NCBI GenBank assembly: GCA_910588405.1
Contig: CAJUPT010000071.1
Span: forward strand, 1-14,386
From: an uncultured Lachnospiraceae bacterium
GTDB taxonomy: Bacteria; Bacillota; Clostridia; Lachnospirales; Lachnospiraceae
Direction of reading: 5' to 3'
Length of the DNA stretch: 14,386 nucleotides
Part shown: piece by piece, positions 7,332 to 12,918 of the stretch
How the letters are laid out: each line of letters opens with the position of its first letter
How positions within the stretch are numbered: position 1 is the stretch's first letter
Notes under the pieces: generated by a model
The model's input: the letters and a program-made list of their open reading frames with translations, nothing else
Told to the model about the DNA's origin: nothing
The model's database searches: none
Program-made: the position numbers and the translations under genes

Positions 7332-7697
7332 CTACGCCGGGCTCTCCATCACCGCACACAGCTTTTCCAGCGCCGCTTTTTCAATGCGGCTCACATAGCT
7401 TCTGGAAATCCCCATCTGGGCTGCGATTTCCCGCTGGGTATGCTCCCGGCAGCCGAAAAGGCCATAGCGCATTTTCAGCACAAATTTTTCCTTCTCCTTT
7501 AACGCCGTATCAAACACCTGGTACAGCCGCCGGATCTCCTGCCCCAGCGCCACCACGTCCGCGATCTCCCTGCCGTCGTTTTCGATGATATCCACCAGCC
7601 GGATCTCATTTCCCTCTTTGTCCGTCCCGATGGGCTCGAAAAGGGAGCCTACCTTCAAATGCTTTTTTTCAGAGCGGAACATCATCAGGATCTCATT
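7332..7697 (-). CDS. sigK: Sporulation sigma factor sigma-K, C-terminal half (interrupted gene)
   Basis: Sigma-K is the last mother-cell sigma factor and directs coat and late spore genes. Only regions 3 and 4 are here. From the AATGA core the frame reads NEILMMFRSEKK, then FEPIGTDKEGNEI and a region 4.2 helix-turn-helix (TQREIAAQMGISRSYVSRIE, about residues 83-102 counted from the ATG at 7685). B. subtilis sigma-K has the matching stretches IENEILM, DPIGQDKEGNEI and TQREIAKELGISRSYVSRIE. Regions 1-2, needed for core and -10 binding, are missing, and a full protein is usually about 230-240 residues. Upstream of 7697 the frame runs only into recombinase DNA and stops at 7722-7724. There is no ribosome site before the ATG at 7685, so this half is probably not translated alone. 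It becomes a gene when the element excises. A degenerate remnant is the alternative, but the frame is intact. Confidence 0.92.
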   Translation of the reverse strand, partial: NEILMMFRSEKKHLKVGSLFEPIGTDKEGNEIRLVDIIENDGREIADVVALGQEIRRLYQVFDTALKEKEKFVLKMRYGLFGCREHTQREIAAQMGISRSYVSRIEKAALEKLCAVMESPA

Positions 7698-7703
7698 TGC
7701 TAT
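7690..7703 (-). other. sigK/skin junction: candidate attachment site with AATGA core
   Basis: The minus strand reads ATAGCAAATGAGATC across the border. AATGA occupies 7697-7693. In B. subtilis the sigK rearrangement also takes place at AATGA within the Asn-Glu codons of the same IENEIL stretch (established knowledge). The sigma-K frame resumes at these codons, and the recombinase stop codon TGA is part of the same core. The exact crossover cannot be fixed without the other junction. Confidence 0.75.
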
Positions 7704-9390
7704 CCTCTCCCCAATGGGTCTTTATGACGGACTCATCAATATCCTCCTCCGAAGCGCCAAACAGCACCACATGGGCATTCTCACCATCCCAGACAACCTT
7801 GCGCACCAGGGTACGGACTGCGGCACGTTTTTGTTCGATGCTCATCTCATCAATCCCATCCGTAAATACTGAGAGCATCTGCCGCAAAACATCAAATTCG
7901 GTATCGCTTAAAGCCTGCCGGGAGGTCAGACCCTCCAATTCCTGAATCCGGCTCTCGATCGCCTCTTGCTCCTGATGAAGCTGCTCGATCCGTTTTGCCA
8001 CATGTACTCTCGCGCTGCTGTCGCCCAGCTCCGTCAGGGAATCGACCAGCGCTTCAATTTTCTTTTCCGATTCTGCTTTCTCCTGTTTCAGGGAAGCGAT
8101 CTGTTCTTCATATCGTGTGCGGTCGCCGGAATAAAATGCCCGGCTCTGTTCCAGCTGGGCAATAAATGTGCTTTTATCATCTTCCAGCATTTTGATCTGT
8201 TCGATCACAGCCATGTCCATTGTGTTGCCGTTGACATTTTTACCATTGCAGATACTGCGCTGGCTGCGCTCCTTCATCTTGCATACATAAGTAAAAATCG
8301 GTTTGCCCTCCGCCGTTTTCCGCTTTGACAGCTTCGGATACATCCTGCTGCCGCAGCCGCAATATAAAAGGCCGGTAAGCAGCGCTTCGTTGTTGCGGGG
8401 CCTGCGGAAAGATTTGGATTTGTTCTGTTCCAAAATCTCCTGTACACCGATCCATACTCTGCCGGGAATCAGGCCGGGATGCTGCCCCACGGAGACAATC
8501 CACTCCTTCATGGGGAGATAAACGGTGGTTCTGCCTTTTTCCTGATCGGTTCGATTATAGGCCAGTATGCCATGGGTTCCGTCAAATTCTTCCCTGCCGG
8601 AAAAAAGTTCCGTATCATTTTTGATAAAATAATCATAGGCATCCTGATCGGCAATCATATAGACCGGATTCTGCAAAATCGCCTTGATGGAAAACCGGGT
8701 GAAATATTTGCCGTTTTTGGAAACCAGCCTTCGCTTCATCAACTCCGCCTCCGTAACCGTCAGCGAATTTGACTCCATAAATAAATCATAAATGGTTTTA
8801 ACAAGCTCGGCCTCCTCCGGAATCAATTTTAATTTACATGACTTTTTCGTCTTTCCGTCCACGGTCACGCTTTTGATGCTCTCCGACCCGTAACCGGTAG
8901 GCGTGATCCCGCCCAGCCAGCGGCCTGTCTTGGCCAGCTCATGCATATTGTCACGGATGCGCTCGGCGATGGTCTCACGCTCCAGCTGGGAAAAAACCGA
9001 CGCAATATACATCATCGCCCGCCCCATAGGCGTTCCGGTGTCAAACTGCTCTTTGATCGAAACAAAAGCGATGTCCAGATGGGACAATTCTTCGATCAGC
9101 CCGGAAAAATCACTGATATTCCGGCTGATCCGGTCAAGCCGGTATACGATAATCATCTTAAACTTCCGTTCCTTCGCCGCCTCCATCATTTTTCTGAAAC
9201 CGGGCCGGTTCAGATTGCCGCCGGAAAAGCCTTCATCTTCATAGATTATGCTGCTTTCCGCCGCCCGATCGCCATAATGGGTACGGATATAATCTTTGCA
9301 GAGTTCTACCTGATTGCCAATGCTCTCGCCCTTTCCGGTAAATTTGGATTTTCGGGAATAGATTGCGATGCGGTCGTCATTCTTTTTCAT
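7693..9390 (-). CDS. spoIVCA: Large serine recombinase, SpoIVCA-type sigK recombinase
   Basis: This 565-residue site-specific recombinase should excise the DNA between the sigK halves. The N-terminal resolvase domain (about 6-155) has IAIYSRKS with the catalytic serine S12, then VYRLDRISRN (82-91) and MGRAMMYIASVFSQLERETI (122-141) with the usual arginines. A recombinase domain follows (about 165-320). Then comes a zinc ribbon with C344, C346, C370 and C381, and a coiled coil (about 405-490) as in large serine integrases. Start 9390 (MKKNDDRIAIYS) is chosen over the ATG at 9411 because GAGGAG lies eight bases before it. The stop codon lies in the att core beside the 3' half of sigK. Large serine recombinases usually need a directionality factor for excision. 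The C. difficile skin element encodes one. A prophage integrase that chose sigK as its target is the same idea in other words. Confidence 0.93.
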   Translation of the reverse strand: MKKNDDRIAIYSRKSKFTGKGESIGNQVELCKDYIRTHYGDRAAESSIIYEDEGFSGGNLNRPGFRKMMEAAKERKFKMIIVYRLDRISRNISDFSGLIEELSHLDIAFVSIKEQFDTGTPMGRAMMYIASVFSQLERETIAERIRDNMHELAKTGRWLGGITPTGYGSESIKSVTVDGKTKKSCKLKLIPEEAELVKTIYDLFMESNSLTVTEAELMKRRLVSKNGKYFTRFSIKAILQNPVYMIADQDAYDYFIKNDTELFSGREEFDGTHGILAYNRTDQEKGRTTVYLPMKEWIVSVGQHPGLIPGRVWIGVQEILEQNKSKSFRRPRNNEALLTGLLYCGCGSRMYPKLSKRKTAEGKPIFTYVCKMKERSQRSICNGKNVNGNTMDMAVIEQIKMLEDDKSTFIAQLEQSRAFYSGDRTRYEEQIASLKQEKAESEKKIEALVDSLTELGDSSARVHVAKRIEQLHQEQEAIESRIQELEGLTSRQALSDTEFDVLRQMLSVFTDGIDEMSIEQKRAAVRTLVRKVVWDGENAHVVLFGASEEDIDESVIKTHWGEDSK

Positions 9391-9409
9391 TTTGTATGCT
9401 CCTCGTAGC

Positions 9410-9439
9410 ATTATTTCAGACGGTTTACAAAAAAGTCAA
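9410..9439 (-). promoter_or_regulatory. Likely promoter of the recombinase gene
   Basis: On the minus strand TTGACT (9439-9434) and AATAAT (9415-9410) are 18 bases apart, each five of six to consensus. The start site would be near 9403, very close to the ribosome binding site, leaving only a short leader. The -35 contains AAGTCAA, the core of the operator motif near 10010-10070. I see no convincing sigma-E promoter, which a mother-cell gene would be expected to have. Confidence 0.45.
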
Positions 9440-9562
9440 CCATATTTTTGTTTTTAAATTACGGCTGACATTTTTTGTATATATCGTTTATATGTTATGT
9501 TTATATAGCTATCATAACTTAAAGTATCATAATTGTAAAGGAAAAATGATTCTTTTTATAAA

Positions 9563-9590
9563 CAAAAGGCTCTGCCACAGCGGCAAAGCC
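9563..9590 (-). terminator. Rho-independent terminator of the repressor gene
   Basis: On the minus strand GGCTTTGCC (9590-9582) and GGCAGAGCC (9576-9568) pair over 9 bp with one G-U pair around a 5-base loop. TTTTGTTTATAAAAAG follows. It lies 20 bases after the repressor stop codon and separates the repressor from the recombinase. Confidence 0.8.
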
Positions 9591-9610
9591 CTAAAACATT
9601 CTTATACCAT

Positions 9611-9958
9611 TCATTTTTCAGAACCGGAAAACGACCTTTTTATACTTTCCAGCGAACTTGCAAATGCCAAAAGCGCAATCACTTCATCATCAGGCATTTT
9701 TTGAATTCTTTTCATAAGCTCCGTTTTGGCGGCAGAACATGATATCAGTAATTTCTCTCCGTCTCCTGTCATAACCCACTGCGCAGAATAACCATATGTT
9801 TCTTCAATTAATTTCGCCAGCGTATCTGAAATATTTTTCTTTTTCCCATTCACCAACAGATTCACATAATTAGCGCTGACACCCAAAGCTTTAGCAAACT
9901 CCACCTGCTTGATATTCCGCTCGGATAATATGGTTTTAATTCGTTCCCCCAATGTCAT
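9611..9958 (-). CDS. Xre/cI-type repressor
   Basis: The 115-residue protein has an N-terminal Xre helix-turn-helix (MTLGERIKTILSERNIKQVE, then FAKALGVSANYVNLLVNG, about residues 1-40), with Q18 and the FAKALGVSANYVNLL recognition region typical of phage repressors. The following YGYSAQWVMTGDGEK (55-69) is often seen after the DNA-binding domain in such proteins. The C-terminal part (70-115) is short, helical and not recognised. It has no LexA-like self-cleavage domain, so induction by RecA-driven cleavage is unlikely. Start 9958 follows GAGGTG at a spacing of eight. It is divergent from the small gene at 10087, with three operator-like sites in the shared 128-base region and its own terminator. 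It most likely controls the element's early genes and perhaps the recombinase. Confidence 0.87.
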   Translation of the reverse strand: MTLGERIKTILSERNIKQVEFAKALGVSANYVNLLVNGKKKNISDTLAKLIEETYGYSAQWVMTGDGEKLLISCSAAKTELMKRIQKMPDDEVIALLAFASSLESIKRSFSGSEK

Positions 9959-9985
9959 TTGCCTGTCACCTCAATTCTGTTATAG

Positions 9986-10014
9986 AGCATACCATAAATA
10001 TAGAACTAAGTCAA
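9986..10014 (-). promoter_or_regulatory. Repressor promoter
   Basis: On the minus strand TTGACT (10014-10009) and TATGCT (9991-9986) are 17 bases apart. The -35 hexamer is inside operator site 1 (10006-10016), so the repressor could control its own synthesis. Confidence 0.7.
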
Positions 10015-10071
10015 ATTAAAAATGCGCTTGACATTTGACTAAGATAGATGTATACTTTGATTAAGTCAAAT
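10006..10071. promoter_or_regulatory. Three operator-like sites in the divergent control region
   Basis: One 11-base motif occurs three times: CTAAGTCAAAT at 10006-10016 (+), its inverse ATTTGACTAAG at 10033-10043, and TTAAGTCAAAT at 10061-10071 (+). Site 3 is part of a palindrome TTTGA-TTAAG-TCAAA (10056-10070). Site 1 covers the -35 of the repressor promoter, site 2 abuts the -35 of the rightward promoter and sits in its spacer, and site 3 covers the rightward start region. This copies the logic of lambdoid operators. The repressor at 9611-9958 is the obvious ligand (inference). Confidence 0.7.
10028..10056 (+). promoter_or_regulatory. Rightward early promoter
   Basis: A consensus TTGACA (10028-10033) and TATACT (10051-10056) are spaced by 17 bases. 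Transcription should start near 10063 and run through the two small genes to the terminator at 10724-10755. Operator sites 2 and 3 overlap it, so strong repression in the quiescent state is expected. Confidence 0.82.
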
Positions 10072-10086
10072 TTATGAGGTGAATTT

Positions 10087-10260
10087 ATGAATACTGAGTT
10101 AGATAACAGAGCCATTCTCATAAAATTAATAGAACATATGAGCGATTCCGACGCACAGCAAATGCTGGCCTATGCGTCCGGATATGAAGCCGGAAAAATC
10201 AACCAGATTTCTCAATATACATCGGAACGCCCCCATACCTCCAAAAAAGAACAATCATAA
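10087..10260 (+). CDS. Small protein (57 aa) in the cro/excisionase position
   Basis: The frame encodes 57 residues: MNTELDNRAILIKLIEHMSD first, then SDAQQMLAYASGYEAGKINQ, with a polar tail ending SKKEQS. GAGGTG lies six bases before the ATG, and the strong rightward promoter is about 25 bases upstream, so I trust it as a gene despite its size. It reads as two amphipathic helices with no cysteines, and no helix-turn-helix or membrane segment is visible. I do not recognise a named family. First place in the rightward operon, opposite the repressor, is where phages and integrative elements keep cro, antirepressor or excisionase genes. A role as directionality factor for the serine recombinase is possible but is inference from position only. 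Confidence 0.65.
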   Translation: MNTELDNRAILIKLIEHMSDSDAQQMLAYASGYEAGKINQISQYTSERPHTSKKEQS

Positions 10261-10310
10261 TATCTTTTAACCATTTTTACAAAAAAGACTGTACAGGAGA
10301 GATCAAAACA

Positions 10311-10670
10311 ATGACGAATGGAAAACAGATAAAGAACAAAGAATTACTAAAAATGTTTTGCGACGAACGCATAGAGACTGCATTGCAAACACGTATTTTA
10401 AACAAAAAAGAATATTCTGACATGAACAAAGAGTCCATTGAAATATATGCGTATGCGCAACAGCTGGGATTCACGGCAAAACAATTTCTCGTTTTTGATC
10501 AAGCCGTCGCCATAGCCAATGCCAGGGGCGGGATGTACGGTGACGAAGCTTACTACCAGGGATTTGAGGATGGCATCAGACTGTTATCGGAAATTCTCCA
10601 TATTAAACCTACGGTAATTGATACGGCGGCACTCAAGCCGATACTGGAATTGCTGCAATCGAAGTTATAA
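10311..10670 (+). CDS. Hypothetical protein (119 aa), second gene of the rightward operon
   Basis: The protein is 119 residues, soluble, and mostly helical by eye. Recognisable stretches are SIEIYAYAQQLGFTAKQFLV (about 42-61) and GMYGDEAYYQGFEDGIRLLS (about 74-93). I know no named family for it. A GGAGAG site about nine bases upstream supports the ATG at 10311. The gene starts 50 bases after the 57-aa gene with no promoter or terminator between them, so they should be co-transcribed. A strong terminator follows 54 bases after the stop. It may act with the 57-aa protein in switching the element; no biochemical role can be proposed from sequence. Confidence 0.7.
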   Translation: MTNGKQIKNKELLKMFCDERIETALQTRILNKKEYSDMNKESIEIYAYAQQLGFTAKQFLVFDQAVAIANARGGMYGDEAYYQGFEDGIRLLSEILHIKPTVIDTAALKPILELLQSKL

Positions 10671-10723
10671 CGCTGCGATCCCTTTTTACCATTTTATATT
10701 TCAACTTAATATTTCATCTATTG

Positions 10724-10755
10724 ATAACGTGGCGAAAAAACATTCGCCACGTTAT
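10724..10755 (+). terminator. Strong terminator of the rightward operon
   Basis: ATAACGTGGCGAA (10724-10736) and TTCGCCACGTTAT (10743-10755) form a perfect 13-bp stem with a 6-base loop, followed by TTCGTTTT. It sits between convergent genes. The minus-strand side has no adjacent U-run, so it works best for the plus-strand operon. Confidence 0.85.
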
Positions 10756-10770
10756 TTCGTTTTATAGGCT

Positions 10771-11190
10771 TTAACCTTCATCCCCCGAAAGAATAATATC
10801 TATCATCTCCCTTGGAGTAACAATAAATGGTTTCGTCGGAAAGTGTCTGATGTTTCCTGTCACAAGATATGCATCTTCTGTTTTTCGCTTCTCCATAACA
10901 ACTTCATAAAATACCCTGTCCTTCGGGTCGGGCAATTCAATTTCAAGATGCTCCTCATCCACATAAAGTCCCTTACTCCGGATATTTTCCAGCACATCAC
11001 GGATAATTTCTTTTGTAAAATGGAATTTGGGGCGTGTAAGCACCTCACGGTACTCTTTTACAATTTGTTCGTTCAATATAGGAACAATAGAACCGTCAAA
11101 GGTCAATTCCATAATATTGCCCGGTACGGAATTCCATTTGATCATCGCCGAAACAAGTACATTCGTATCAATCACCGCATAATATTTCAT
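10771..11190 (-). CDS. PIN-domain toxin of a toxin-antitoxin pair
   Basis: This 139-residue protein is a PIN-fold ribonuclease of the putative PIN-family toxin group. The acidic metal-binding residues are in place: D8 (VIDTNVLVSA), E46 (EYREVL), D88/D91 (LPDPKDRVF) and D106 (EDAYLVTGN). PIN toxins cut RNA, often tRNA or rRNA, when free of antitoxin; the target here is not known. The start codon overlaps the antitoxin stop codon as ATGA, so the two are translationally coupled. No separate ribosome site is visible beyond what lies in the antitoxin's end. Length and spacing of the acidic residues are normal, so it looks active. Confidence 0.9.
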   Translation of the reverse strand: MKYYAVIDTNVLVSAMIKWNSVPGNIMELTFDGSIVPILNEQIVKEYREVLTRPKFHFTKEIIRDVLENIRSKGLYVDEEHLEIELPDPKDRVFYEVVMEKRKTEDAYLVTGNIRHFPTKPFIVTPREMIDIILSGDEG

Positions 11191-11480
11191 AAGCCGCCTT
11201 GTTTCCTTGCCTCTGCGATTTCAGCATTGATCTCGTCCAATGTCATATCGGCTATCCCGTTTTCTTCCGCAATACGGCTGGCAGCCTTCATGGCCGCTAT
11301 CGCACGGTTTTCAGGCTCTTTTTCGAGCTTCATGCTAAAGGGTATACCATTTTCCTGGATCAGCCTTGAAATGCACATACGCATATATGTCGGCAGATCA
11401 ATCCCGAGACGCTCACAGATATTTGCCGCTTTGATTTTCGAAGTGTCATCTGTACGGAACTGGACTAATGCGTTTGCCAT
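11187..11480 (-). CDS. RelB/DinJ-type antitoxin
   Basis: This 97-residue protein has the RelB/DinJ ribbon-helix-helix fold: strand ALVQFRTDD (4-12), helix KIKAANICERLGI (16-28), turn at DLP, helix TYMRMCISRLIQENGIPF (31-48). The C-terminal helix region (about 55-97, ending LDEINAEIAEARKQGGL) is the usual toxin-wrapping part. It should bind and block the PIN toxin and repress its own promoter. I start at 11480 because AGGAGGTG precedes it. The frame extends to 11501, but those seven codons include the ribosome site. A RelB-like antitoxin with a PIN toxin is a swap from the classic RelB-RelE pairing; such mixing is known among toxin-antitoxin systems. It is encoded first, as is normal for type II pairs. 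Confidence 0.9.
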   Translation of the reverse strand: MANALVQFRTDDTSKIKAANICERLGIDLPTYMRMCISRLIQENGIPFSMKLEKEPENRAIAAMKAASRIAEENGIADMTLDEINAEIAEARKQGGL

Positions 11481-11509
11481 AATACCATCACCTCCTGCCA
11501 CATGGTATT
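11481..11509 (-). promoter_or_regulatory. Inverted repeat enclosing the antitoxin ribosome binding site
   Basis: AATACCAT (11481-11488) and ATGGTATT (11502-11509) are perfect inverted copies 13 bases apart. The right arm lies four bases from the -10 box and the left arm touches the start codon. The AGGAGG is in the spacer, so in mRNA it would be displayed in the loop of an 8-bp hairpin. As DNA it could be the RelB operator. Confidence 0.6.
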
Positions 11510-11512
11510 TTC

Positions 11513-11541
11513 ATTATAGTTCATTTTGAAGTCATTTGCAA
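11513..11541 (-). promoter_or_regulatory. Promoter of the toxin-antitoxin pair
   Basis: On the minus strand TTGCAA (11541-11536) and a consensus TATAAT (11518-11513) are 17 bases apart. A perfect palindrome ATCATATGAT (11541-11550) abuts the -35 and is a second candidate binding site for the antitoxin. Confidence 0.7.
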
Positions 11542-11610
11542 TCATATGATGACATTTTTGTATGAATTTGTTTTTCAGTATAGAATTTTTTCACTGGTAT
11601 CCCTAAAATA

Positions 11611-12735
11611 TTAATCTGTATCTGTAAACCAACCAAAAGAACATTCCTCAAAATCAGTTCCATGCAAGCTCAGTGAAATACCCCCTATGCTTTCTTCGCA
11701 TTGCATTAGCCGTTCCTCCGTAAGATAATCTCCCAGTTTTTCCAATGGATTTTCACCCAGGCAAAGACAATATACCGCATTTGGAGTACCACTAAGTAAT
11801 TTGGTTTGCATGGCTGTGAGAACTGTAGCATCTTTAATCTGATTCCAGGGCAAATCCAATCTCCTCGGATAAAGAACATCATCCCCCAAATCAAAGAAAT
11901 CTTCCTCTGTAATATTGCAATTCGATAAAACAATCTTCTGAAAAGAATGAGAAAATAAAGGAGATAAGTCATCTGGCAAATCAATGTTTTTTAAAGTCAG
12001 ACTCGTCAAATTTGGCATATCACAAACAAAAGATAAATCATCTATCTGATCAACAATCTCCGAAAATGATGAATCATTCCCATTTAACAAAATCTCTAAA
12101 CTCTCTAATTTTTTCAACTTGATCAATTCATCATAATGAATGATATATGTTTCCGGATGGGTCATATAGTCTAAAGCAATTTCCAAATACTCCAAATTAC
12201 TGCATTTCGCAATATCCTGCATATCAATTACATCATACAACGAATTTTCAAATGGAACAATGGACATTCCTCTTTTTCCTCTTATAACAAGTTTTACAAT
12301 GTTATTTTGAGGATAACATATGTCTTGTATATTTCCTCCATAAATAGTCAGAGACTTTATCGCCATATAGTCTGTCTCCTTCAATTCCCCCATGTTCTTC
12401 TCCAACACCTCTGCCAACGCACGATCCAGCCAGGTAAACTCATCCTGATCAGTTTTGTCGTTTTCACCAATCTCATCTACTTCTGCCATGATTCCGGCTC
12501 CCGCCGAAATTTCTGGCATTGTTTCTGATGTCTTAATTCCTGTTTCCATGACTGTTTCCGTTTCCGACTTGGCCAAATTCTCCGGAATAGATTCTTGTCT
12601 CGTTTCCAACATTTCCACAGAAGCATCCTCTGTCAATACCGTCCCATCTTTCGTCCCATCTCCTTTATAACATGCTGTTAACAAACAAACCATCGACAGG
12701 CATCCCCATATCAGAATCTTCCTTCTATTTTTCAT
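11611..12735 (-). CDS. Leucine-rich-repeat lipoprotein
   Basis: This 374-residue protein begins with a lipoprotein signal: MKNRRK, a hydrophobic stretch and the lipobox LLTAC with C22 as the lipidated cysteine. A polar Thr/Glu-rich linker (about 25-105) follows. Then come irregular leucine-rich repeats (about 125-330; examples CSNLEYLEIALDYM, LKKLESLEILLNGN, MPNLTSLTLKNIDLPDD, FQKIVLSNCNITEED, RRLDLPWNQIKDATVLTAM). The protein should sit on the outer face of the membrane and bind another protein or a surface ligand. No enzyme motif is seen. Start 12735 is chosen for the ideal signal peptide and an AGAGG-like site about ten bases upstream; the frame extends to 12798 without such support. It is monocistronic. 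The AT-rich upstream region (12736-12881) has no clear promoter. Codon use is AT-rich, unlike gdhA, which fits acquired cargo. Confidence 0.82.
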   Translation of the reverse strand: MKNRRKILIWGCLSMVCLLTACYKGDGTKDGTVLTEDASVEMLETRQESIPENLAKSETETVMETGIKTSETMPEISAGAGIMAEVDEIGENDKTDQDEFTWLDRALAEVLEKNMGELKETDYMAIKSLTIYGGNIQDICYPQNNIVKLVIRGKRGMSIVPFENSLYDVIDMQDIAKCSNLEYLEIALDYMTHPETYIIHYDELIKLKKLESLEILLNGNDSSFSEIVDQIDDLSFVCDMPNLTSLTLKNIDLPDDLSPLFSHSFQKIVLSNCNITEEDFFDLGDDVLYPRRLDLPWNQIKDATVLTAMQTKLLSGTPNAVYCLCLGENPLEKLGDYLTEERLMQCEESIGGISLSLHGTDFEECSFGWFTDTD

Positions 12736-12888
12736 ACTATCTTTTCCTCTATCATTCTGACAATATGGTTTATTTATCATATCACAATTTCTTAACAATA
12801 GTATATAAATACAATTACAAATTTCTTACATTAAATTGAAACAAAATAGAAAATTCTTTTATTTTTTTCATTTTTTTACATCTTCAAT

Positions 12889-12918
12889 CAGGCTTTTGGA
12901 GTAGCCCGCAAAAGCCTG
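12889..12918. other. Hairpin at the left IS end
   Basis: CAGGCTTTT (12889-12897) and AAAAGCCTG (12910-12918) form a perfect 9-bp stem that overlaps the left inverted repeat and touches the transposase stop codon. It lacks a U-tract. It may slow transcription into or out of the element, as end structures do in several IS families. Confidence 0.55.

Noticed and set aside
9391..9398. CATACAAA just before the recombinase start, resembling a sigma-E -10 box
   Set aside because: It lies between the ribosome binding site and the start codon, so a transcript from it would lack the ribosome site. No matching -35 was seen.
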